A stretch of 64,000 nucleotides of DNA, from the NCBI RefSeq assembly GCF_019216885.1, contig NZ_JAAQRC020000002.1:569001-633000 (forward strand), read 5' to 3'. Below, in pieces: positions 27,097-34,755 of this stretch. This DNA comes from Methylobacterium sp. SyP6R (GTDB lineage: Bacteria > Pseudomonadota > Alphaproteobacteria > Rhizobiales > Beijerinckiaceae). The stretch's first letter is position 1, and each line of letters begins with the position of its first letter. A program made the position numbers and the translations under genes. A model generated the notes under the pieces. The model saw only the letters and a list, made by a program, of their open reading frames with translations, ran no database searches and was not told the origin of the DNA.

Positions 27097-28139
27097 GGCT
27101 TCTTCTCCTCCGGCGAGGCCGGCATCCGCGGCGGCGTGGTGAAATCGGTCCATTGGGGCGGCCGGGTCGATTGCGTCAGCTTGCGGCCGGGGCAATCGGT
27201 CGAGAACAGGCAGCACCATTCGGGCTGCGCCGGGCACATCCGCGCGACCTGGGCCCAGGTGGCTTCGGGGTCGGGACGCTGCATGCGGAAGTTCGTGTAG
27301 TTCTGGCTCACGATCGGCGCGTTCGGCGGATCGGTCGGCACGCCCGAGAAGTAGAAGGATTGCGGGTGGCGATACGGCGCTGCCGCGGTGTCGACCGCGT
27401 CCGGCGTCGCCGCCTTGTCGAAGGCGTAGCCGAACAGGATGTTGAGCTTACCCCCGACCCGGTACGAATAAGCCTGCAGCGAATCGCCGACATGCCGGCT
27501 CTCGGCGGCGTTGTAGGGCAGGTGCTTGATGAAATCGACCCGCGGCGGGTGGTTCTTGAGCGAGAACTGGCAGCATTGCGGCGTTTCCGGCGGCCGGTCG
27601 GCGTAGCGCAGGAAGTACGCCTTGTTGCCGAGCGAGACGAACGCGCAGGAAAACTTGTTGTCGAACGGGAAGATGGGCAGGCAGCGCTTGTCGTAATATT
27701 CCATCATCGCGCCGGTCCCGTCCTTGTCGGCCGGGACGTAGGTCGAGTCGTAGTAGCTGGTGCCGTAGGAGACTTCGTAATCGCCGGGCGTCAGGCCGGC
27801 CGGCGGGTTGGCGTAGGGCGGCGGGAAGGCGTCGAAATTGTTGAACACGCGGTACATGGTCCAGCCGCTCGTCCACCAGGCCGGATAGGCGGGATCGGTG
27901 GGCTCCCCCGCACCGCGTCGGTACACGCAGCTTTCCGGCGGGTCGCAATCCTTGTCGTTGTGGACGCCCCCGGTGGCATAGACGTGCCGGCTGGCGGCAT
28001 CCTCCGCCTCGGATGCGTGCGACGGCAACGAGGTCGAGGCCAGCGCTACAGCCGATATGATCGTATGAATGCGTAATATATTACGCAAATACCGTCGAAT
28101 CCGAGAATTTCTAGATTTTATATTATCGAACGATATCAT
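27093..28139 (-). CDS. Exported protein of unknown function, first gene of VioB-like operon B
   Basis: A 348-residue protein; the ATG at 28139 has GGGAGGACGAAAC before it. Basic residues (RRYLRNILR), a hydrophobic core (TIISAVALASTSL) and an SHA|SEA-like site make a Sec signal peptide. The mature part is rich in Tyr, Pro and Cys (CDPPESCVYRRG, PQCCQFSLKNHPP, MCPAQPEWCCLFSTDCPG), suggesting disulphides in the periplasm. The first ~40 codons are AT-rich unlike the rest. Its stop overlaps the VioB-like N-terminal gene as GTGA, so it is coupled to it. No family recognised. Confidence 0.65.
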   Translation of the reverse strand: MISFDNIKSRNSRIRRYLRNILRIHTIISAVALASTSLPSHASEAEDAASRHVYATGGVHNDKDCDPPESCVYRRGAGEPTDPAYPAWWTSGWTMYRVFNNFDAFPPPYANPPAGLTPGDYEVSYGTSYYDSTYVPADKDGTGAMMEYYDKRCLPIFPFDNKFSCAFVSLGNKAYFLRYADRPPETPQCCQFSLKNHPPRVDFIKHLPYNAAESRHVGDSLQAYSYRVGGKLNILFGYAFDKAATPDAVDTAAAPYRHPQSFYFSGVPTDPPNAPIVSQNYTNFRMQRPDPEATWAQVARMCPAQPEWCCLFSTDCPGRKLTQSTRPPQWTDFTTPPRMPASPEEKKP

Positions 28140-28707
28140 GTTTCGTCCTCCCGCATGGCGTAAGCATGTTTTTATGTGTGATATTTTATGAATAAAAACT
28201 CGAATTTTCACCAGTGAAAAAATAGAATCAATTTCTAGATGCATGTTACGCGGCGTTCTAGTGTCCGGCAAGCGGCAATGGCACCCATCTATGGCGCCGA
28301 CGATTTGCGCAACGGCCGAGAGCCGGGCGGCAATGCCAGCCGTGCCGCCGGCCGGGTCGCATCCGGGCCTGAAGGGCGCGACCCTGGCTCGTCCGGGCGC
28401 CGGAGGCGCGCTCAACCGCCGCGGCAGCGCCGCCTCGCCAATATTCGTGGACCAATCATATTTTCAATTCGGTCCATGCATGATTGAATTACTTGTCTTT
28501 TTTTGAAATATAACAAAGAGATGTTTGTTTTGTCATTTCCAAGTCATCGTAATGTAAAAAATAACGGATGAATATTTTGTTATATTAAAAGAAGATTATA
28601 TTAGACGTTCAAAAAATTATCTTGCGCCGGCAAATTTGATGATATTTATTAGTGGACTGATGTGCCGTGCGAGCACGTCTGCGCAGCATTGATCTCCAGG
28701 ATGCCAC
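28140..28707. other. AT-rich divergent gap between VioB-like operon B and defence island
   Basis: A 568-base gap. The parts at 28150-28260 and 28440-28660 are far AT-richer than the window, and 28260-28440 is GC-rich. No convincing gene was found. Promoters for the reverse operon B and the forward AAA-RyR gene should lie here. The composition shift marks the left edge of the probable acquired island. Confidence 0.5.
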
Positions 28708-31416
28708 ATGGCCGGATCTGGCGAGGCGACGAGGATTCTCGTCGCGGGGGACATCGTCGACACGCAGCATCTCTACGAGACGGCGTGGTCGGGCCAGGGG
28801 CTCGTCGGGGCGCGCGCCGCCGAGTGCGTCGAGGAACCGGGCGGCGCCGAAGGGCTCCGAAAGCTTCTGCTGGCTGCCGTTCGGCAGCCCGATCGAAGCC
28901 TCGGTTACGAGGTGGACGCCGCGGAGACCCCGCGCCCGACGGGGTCGGTGCGCAGGACCCGGCGCCTCGTCGGCGCCTGGGCGCCGACACCCACCGCGAC
29001 CGGGAGCAAGGAGCGGGTCTGGCGCGCCAGGCTGCGCCACGAGGCCGTCCTCAAGGGAGGCGACGAACCCGGCATCGGCGACGATCGCGGCCACGACCGG
29101 CCGCCCGATGCCGAGGCGGTCAAGACCCGGGCTCCCGCCGTCGTCGCGATCGACGATGCGAATCTCGGGTTTCGCAACCACGCGAAGCCGCGCTCCTGGT
29201 TTTCCGAGGGGGCTCCCCGCTGGATCGTGCTCAGGACCGTGGCGCCCCTTGCCCGCAACGATCTCTGGCAGGACCTGATCTGGGGCGACCGGGCGGGCCG
29301 CAGCGCGGACGGCCAGCTGCGCGAGGACCTGATCTGCGTCGTGTCGGCCGACGACCTGCGGCAGGAGCAGCAGAGCTCCATCAGTCGCGGGCTGTCGTGG
29401 GAGCGCACGCTCTCCGACCTGCACGCCGTGCTGTCGCAGGACCCGATCCTGGTGTCCCTGGCCCGCTGCCGCTACCTGGTCGTATGCTTCTCCGCCGACG
29501 CGGCCCTCGTGATCGCGCGGTCGCCCGACGGGCGGAGGACGGCGACGCTCGTGTTCGACCCGGTCGGCATCGAAGGGGACTGGTCGTCGGAGCGCGAGGG
29601 CGAGGTGCCGGGTCAGCTCACCTGCATGGCGGCCGCGGTGACCCTGTGGGCCGCGGCCGACGCGGCCGCCGAGGGGGCCGCGTCCGACCCGCTCGCCCGG
29701 TACGTCGAGGCGGGATTGCACGCGGTGCGCGACCTCGTCCACGCCGGGCACGGGGCCGTGACGCCGGGCCTGACGCCGGACGGCTTTCCCTTCGAGCGCC
29801 TCGCGGAGCTGCTGACGACGACGGAGACGACGAAGCACGGGAGCCAGGGGGCGCCCGCCGCGACGCTCGCCCACGTCGTGCTGCCCTGGCCGGACACGGG
29901 GCGCTTCGCACCGGGCTGGAGCCTCCTGCTCTCGTCGCAGACTCCGCCGGAGCAGGAAGAGCCGCCCTCCGTGCTCGGCCTCGCGCGGCTCCTCGTGACG
30001 CACGGCCCGGATCTGGCGCTCGCCGGGCAGCCCCGGGCGGTCTTCGGCAACCTGACGGCGTTGGACTGGCGCGAGATCGAATCCTTGCGCGGCATCCGCC
30101 GGCTGATGTCGCGGTTCGAGGCCGATCCGAAGCCTGACCGGCCGCTCTGCATCGGCATCTTCGGTCCCCCGGGGGCCGGCAAATCCTTCGGCGTGAAGGA
30201 GATCGCGAAGAAGATCCTCGGCGAGCGGGGGTGGATCACCTGCAACCTGTCCCAGATCGAGGACGCCGCCGACCTCGCCGGCCCCTTCCACCAGGCCCGC
30301 GACCTCGTGCTGAGCGGGATCACGCCGGTGGTCTTCCTGGACGAGTTCGACGCCAACGAGCTGCGCTGGCTGCAGCACCTCATCGCCCCGATGCAGGACG
30401 GCGTCTTCCAGGACGGGCATCGCAGCCACGCGGTCGGCAAGGTCGTGCTCGTCTTCGCCGGCGGCACGAGCCCGTCCTTCCGGCTGTTCAGCGAGGGCCG
30501 CAGCGTCGACACGGACAAGACGTTCAAGGCACGCAAGGGCCCCGACTTCGTGAGCCGGCTCGATGCCACTCTCGACGTGATGGGCCCGAACCCGCGCGAG
30601 GATAACGAGGACGACCGGACCTTCCCCCTCCGGCGCGCCCAGCTCCTGCGCCACTTCCTGGCCCCGTCATCGACCGCAACCCTCGACATCGACGCGGACC
30701 TGCTGACGGCCCTGCTGCTGGCTCCCCGCTACCGGCACGGCTCCCGGTCGCTGGAGAAGCTCGCCAAGGCGCTGAGGGGCCGACCCGGGGAGCCGATCCG
30801 GTGCTCCGCCCTGCCCCCGCCCGAGATCCTGGATCTGTCGGTCGACCGCGCGGCGTTCGAGGCGATCCTGGGGCGGAACGCGGCCTTCCGTGCCGCCGAC
30901 GCGGTCACCCGCCAGGCCCGCCACATCCACGAGGCCTATCTGGCCCGCGCGGCGAGCGAGATCGCGAAGGCCGGCGAGGGGGAGCGACGGGACGCGGAGC
31001 GGAACTGGGCGGTCTCGCCCGAGATCCAATGCGCGTTCGACGACCTGCCCGCCTCCGTGCAGGAGGACAACGCCGCGGCAGCGCGGCGCACCATCGACGT
31101 GCTGGCGCTGATCGGCATGGGCGTGACCAAGCGGGGGCGCGAACGGCTCGAGCGCGTCGTGGGCGCCGAGGAGTTCAAGGCCCAGGTCGAGCATCACATG
31201 GAGCGGCTGGCGGAGGCCGAGCACGACGGGTGGATGGCCCACCGCCGCGCCCATGGCTGGGTCCGGGGGCCGACGCGCGACTACACCCTGAAGACGCATG
31301 ACTGCCTCAAGCCCTACCAGGAATTGTCCGAGCACTACAAGGCACGGGACAGGATGATGGTGCTCGGCTTCCGCGACCGGATCGTGCGGGCCGGCTTCCA
31401 CGTCGTGTGGCTCTGA
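28708..31416 (+). CDS. AAA+ ATPase with C-terminal RyR domain
   Basis: A 902-residue protein. The N-terminal ~470 residues start ILVAGDIVDTQHLYE and contain LICVVSADDLRQEQ and RYLVVCFSADAALVI, an alpha/beta region I cannot name (perhaps PfkB-like). Residues ~482-700 are an AAA+ domain with Walker A GPPGAGKS (486-493) and Walker B VVFLDEFD (541-548). The end is a RyR domain: HDGWMAHRRAHGWVRG, then HDCLKPYQELSEHYKARDRM. Prokaryotic RyR domains occur in conflict systems, probably sensing a nucleotide or altered ligand. The SIR2 and P-loop/TPR genes follow on the same strand, so this is likely the regulatory or sensor ATPase of a defence system. Confidence 0.75.
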   Translation: MAGSGEATRILVAGDIVDTQHLYETAWSGQGLVGARAAECVEEPGGAEGLRKLLLAAVRQPDRSLGYEVDAAETPRPTGSVRRTRRLVGAWAPTPTATGSKERVWRARLRHEAVLKGGDEPGIGDDRGHDRPPDAEAVKTRAPAVVAIDDANLGFRNHAKPRSWFSEGAPRWIVLRTVAPLARNDLWQDLIWGDRAGRSADGQLREDLICVVSADDLRQEQQSSISRGLSWERTLSDLHAVLSQDPILVSLARCRYLVVCFSADAALVIARSPDGRRTATLVFDPVGIEGDWSSEREGEVPGQLTCMAAAVTLWAAADAAAEGAASDPLARYVEAGLHAVRDLVHAGHGAVTPGLTPDGFPFERLAELLTTTETTKHGSQGAPAATLAHVVLPWPDTGRFAPGWSLLLSSQTPPEQEEPPSVLGLARLLVTHGPDLALAGQPRAVFGNLTALDWREIESLRGIRRLMSRFEADPKPDRPLCIGIFGPPGAGKSFGVKEIAKKILGERGWITCNLSQIEDAADLAGPFHQARDLVLSGITPVVFLDEFDANELRWLQHLIAPMQDGVFQDGHRSHAVGKVVLVFAGGTSPSFRLFSEGRSVDTDKTFKARKGPDFVSRLDATLDVMGPNPREDNEDDRTFPLRRAQLLRHFLAPSSTATLDIDADLLTALLLAPRYRHGSRSLEKLAKALRGRPGEPIRCSALPPPEILDLSVDRAAFEAILGRNAAFRAADAVTRQARHIHEAYLARAASEIAKAGEGERRDAERNWAVSPEIQCAFDDLPASVQEDNAAAARRTIDVLALIGMGVTKRGRERLERVVGAEEFKAQVEHHMERLAEAEHDGWMAHRRAHGWVRGPTRDYTLKTHDCLKPYQELSEHYKARDRMMVLGFRDRIVRAGFHVVWL

Positions 31417-31621
31417 ATCCCCGGCCGGGTGGAGGTTGCCCGGCAGGAGCCGGCCCGGAGCATTGTCTGCGACGACCTTGAGATCGGGTCGTCTCAGACA
31501 ATACAACAAAAACAAAGACCAAGAGCAGCGTCCGATTGCCATGCGAAAAGGTGGTGGTCGAGGCGCGGGAGGCAACGTAGACCCGGCATCTCGTCCGGCC
31601 GGTCGTCGCCGATGGAGCGCC

Positions 31622-33547
31622 ATGATGGTGGGCAAGACGAGGAACGATTCCGCCTGGCACGCGCTGGATCGCTGGCCTTACGTTCCCCACTACCTGCAAT
31701 CGACGCTGGACCACGAGCTGATCGCGCGGCACGGCGAGATGATCCTGTTCCGGGCCTTGAACATCGGCAGGGTGGTGGCCTTCGTCGGCTCGGGCGTCTC
31801 GATGAGCTACGGTCGGCTGAGCTGGAGCGGTCTGGTCCGGTCGCTGGTCGAGCACGGCCTGGCCGAACGGGACACGAACGGGACGGCAGGCGAGACGGAG
31901 GCGGCCGGGCGCCTGCGCACGATCCTGCGGGAACTCGACATCCTGCAGCGCTCGGCCAGCAGCGACCTGCAGAGCGGGCGCTATCCGGCCGCGTTCCAGT
32001 TCTGCGAGCAGCTCGAGATCGCCAAGGATGGGGCGGCGGGCCGCGAGAAGTTCCGCCGGAAGGTCAAGCAGCTGCTCTTCGACGATACCGGGCATGCGAC
32101 GCTCCTCATCGAGAAGCTGATGGACGACCTGGGCGCAAAGGCCCGGTCGCGGGACACCGCCGAGTCGCGGGAGGCCGCGATCGAGAGCTTCTTCTGGAAT
32201 GACGATTAGCCGGATCGCGGGCTGCCGACGCGCGACCGCCTCTCCGCGCGGCCGCGATCGTCGTACCGGGACTGGCACCGCGACCTCGCGATCGAGCAGG
32301 TGAGCCGGGACGGCGACGAGGGGCGGGCGGAAAGCCTGCGGCGCGGGGACGATCGGTTCGATCTGAGGCTCCCCGAAGCGGCGGCGCGTCTCTACGGGAC
32401 GTTGGCAGCCGGCCGGCCCGCGACCGGGAGGCTGCCGACCTACCGCTTCCTGGTCACGGCGCTGGCACGCCTGAAGTCCGATTTCGATTCGAAGCCCCGG
32501 GCCGTGATCGACGGCCTGAGGGCAGAAGCGTCCGAGAAAGGCGAACCGGAGTTGCGGACGCAATCCGTGCCGCCCGAGCGGGATCCGCTGGCGATCATCG
32601 CCGACAAGCTCCGGATCCGCCGGTTCATCACCACCAACTTCGACCTCGACATCGAGCAGCTGATCGCCCATCGCGGCTTCACGCGGGAACGCGACCAGGG
32701 CGCCGCTGCGCCGGGCCAGGAACCGGCGCTCTACGAGACGACCAATCCGTTCGGCGCGACCGCGGCCGACACGGTGTTCCGGACGGAACGGGCCGCCGAC
32801 CTGATCAACTTCACGGTCGACGACGCGACCAACGCGTTCAGCCTGATCCATCTCCACGGACGGGCCGCCGAGGGCGACGAACTGGTCGTCACGGAGCGCG
32901 ACTACCTCGACCTCTACCTCCGGCGCGGGAAGGAGGGCGAGGTGGTGGCGGACGCCCTCGACATCGGCTTCGGGTCCAACCCGCTGTTGTTCGTCGGCAA
33001 CGGCATGGGCGAGGACGACATCCTGCGTCCCCTGCGCCAGTTCGTCTCCGAGCGGTCGAGCAGCACCGATCGCCAGGTGGTCGCGCTGTTGCCGGCGATG
33101 AACAGCAAGGCCCGGCAGATCGAGGAGGTCATCGCGATCTACAGCCGCTACGGCGCCCACACGGTGCATTTCGGCTTCGCCGAGATCGAGCGGCCACCCA
33201 GCAAGCAGCCGGTCACGGTCCGCTGGCTCCAGCTGACCATCTCCATGGCGCACGGCCTCAAGCCGTTCTTCACCACCTTGGCGGCATGGCTGGAGGTGAA
33301 AAGAGAACGCCGCAAACGGAGGTTGCGAGAGAAAAAACTGCAAGAAAGCCTCCGAAAGAAGGTGGAAAATCACGAAAAAATCGACCATGAATCGATCAAT
33401 ATCAAATTAAAAATCAAACATAAAAAGAAAGACGAAATAAATAAGAGCTCAAATTTTGACGACCAATATCGTAATTTCATCGCGAGCCTGCAATCGGCAG
33501 CGGCTGGAAAAAACAAGGACGAAACAAATCATACGATTTCCGTATGA
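31622..33547 (+). pseudogene. SIR2-like NADase, interrupted by an in-frame TAG and truncated by an IS
   Basis: The frame carries all main motifs of SIR2-type NAD-consuming effectors: VVAFVGSGVSMSYGR (~50-65), RRFITTNFDLDIEQL, FSLIHLHGRAAEGDE with the likely catalytic His, and LLFVGNGMGEDDILRPL. A TAG at 32207-32209 (codon 196) breaks it, although the same frame runs on open and in-family on both sides, so it is a single-base nonsense change or recoding rather than a frameshift. A GTG at 32300 could restart translation but would lose the GSGVS motif. The Lys-rich AT-rich C-terminus ends at 33547 in IS sequence. The start at 31622 has GGAGCG upstream; earlier starts (31541, TTG 31436) are possible. 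Confidence 0.75.
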
Positions 33548-33559
33548 TTCGATCAGCTT
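33534..33559 (+). repeat. Left terminal inverted repeat of the IS630 element
   Basis: It begins CGATTTCCG and ends CAGCTT. It pairs with the right end at 20 of 26 positions, after a TA at 33532-33533. Confidence 0.85.
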
Positions 33560-33623
33560 AGCTGTGAACTGACGGGTGTGCTGGCGCATTGGTCGGTCAT
33601 GCTGTTTGTCGAAGGAGGCGGCG

Positions 33624-34699
33624 ATGGCTGGCCCGGTGGCCCACCTGAGCGTGTCGGAGTTGGCGGAGCGCTTCACGGCCTGCCGTGACGCGCGCACCGC
33701 CCGCCAGACCCAGGCGATCTGGCTTCTGGCCAAGGGCCACAGTTTCGCAGAAGCCGCCGCGGCGACCGCCTTCAGCGAACGCTGGGTGCGCCGTTTGTGC
33801 GAGCGCTACAACGCTGAGGGGGTCGAGGCGCTGGGTGATCGGCGCCGCCACAACGGGGCCGCGGCCAGCCTCCTGACGCCAGATGTCCTCGAGCGATTGC
33901 GTCAGCGCCTGGCCGAGCCGCCGCCGGACGGGGGCGTGTGGACGAGCCGCACGGTGGCGGACGTCCTGGCCCAGGACCTGGGGCGCGAGCAGGTGGCGGT
34001 GCAGCGCGGCTGGGAGGCGCTCAAGGCGCTGGGCTGGTCGCTGCAACGGCCGCGCCCGCGCAACCCGCGCGCGGCCACGCCCGAGGCTGCGCAGGCTTTT
34101 AAAAAAAGTTGGCGCAGGCCGTCGACGAGGAGGAGGCCCGTGAGCCGCGCCTGCCGGTCGTCGTCTACGCGATGGACGAGCACCGCCTCGGCCTGAAGCC
34201 GGTCACGCGACGGGTCTGGGCGCCGGCGGGAGAGCGGCCGGTGGCGCTGGGCCAGCATCGCTTCAAGTGGCTGCACGTCACCGCCTTCGTGGCGCCGGCC
34301 ATGGGCGAGACGGTGTGGTACCTCTCCAACGGCCTGTCCAAGCCGTTCTTCGAGCGACTCTTGGCCGACTTCGCGCGCGAGGTCGGAGCCGGCACGCGCT
34401 GCCGGGCGGTGGTGATGCTCGACAATGCCGGCTGGCACACGCAGCCCAATCTAAGCGTGCCCGAGGGTGTGCGGCTCGTCTACCTGCCGCCCTATACGCC
34501 CGAACTGCAGCCGGCCGAGACGTTGTGGCCGCTGGTCGATGAGCCGGTGGTCAACCGGTACATCGCCAACCTGGATGAGTTGGAACGCGTGGTCGAGCAG
34601 CGGTGCGCGACCTTAAGCGAACAGCCCGGCCTCATCAGCTCACGCACAAGCTTCCACTGGCTGCCCAAAACCGCAAAGCCAAAGCCCAAGCTGGCCTAA
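33624..34699 (+). CDS. IS630-family transposase, two overlapping frames joined at an A7 run
   Basis: The first frame (33624-34196) encodes the helix-turn-helix part: QAIWLLAKGHSFAEAAAATAF, RWVRRLCERYNAEGVEAL. The second (ending at 34699) encodes the DDE catalytic part: VVYAMDEHRLGLKP, VVMLDNAGWHTQPN and LPPYTPELQPAETLW with the two Asp and the Glu. The frames are joined by a -1 shift at TTTTAAAAAAA (34097-34107), giving AQAFKKKLAQAVDEEE. This is the usual frameshift or transcript-slippage control in this family. The start has GGAGG upstream. All catalytic residues are present, so the element may still be active. Confidence 0.85.
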
Positions 34700-34713
34700 T
34701 CAACCGGAAAGCG
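34688..34713 (-). repeat. Right terminal inverted repeat of the IS630 element
   Basis: Read on the reverse strand it begins CGCTTTCCG and ends CAGCTT. It is followed on the forward strand by TA at 34714-34715. Confidence 0.85.
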
Positions 34714-34755
34714 TATCACTGGTTCGATCTTCTCGTCGACCCGTTCGGAGAGGGC

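Larger units (their letters stand above)
33534..34713 (+). mobile_element. IS630-family insertion sequence, 1180 bases
   Basis: The ends are imperfect inverted repeats matching at 20 of 26 positions (33534-33559 and 34688-34713, each outer end CG[A/C]TTTCCG). Each end is flanked by TA (33532-33533 and 34714-34715), the target duplication of IS630/mariner elements. It encodes a two-frame DDE transposase. The element sits in the last codons of the SIR2-like gene. Confidence 0.88.

Noticed and set aside
13931..28139. A violacein gene cluster
   Set aside because: Only VioB-like halves are present; no vioA, vioC, vioD or vioE was found in the window.
28280..28300. TGGCAC on the forward strand as a sigma-54 promoter
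   Set aside because: The GC dinucleotide is not at the required 10-base spacing.
32300..33547. Independent gene starting at GTG 32300
   Set aside because: The frame is the in-phase continuation of the SIR2-like gene after the TAG and lacks the NAD-binding GSGVS motif, so it is treated as the 3' part of an interrupted gene.
34603..34755. Start of the giant P-loop protein inside the IS element
   Set aside because: Codons before 34714 are transposon sequence and out of family; a GTG at 34756 with a good ribosome binding site is the better start.
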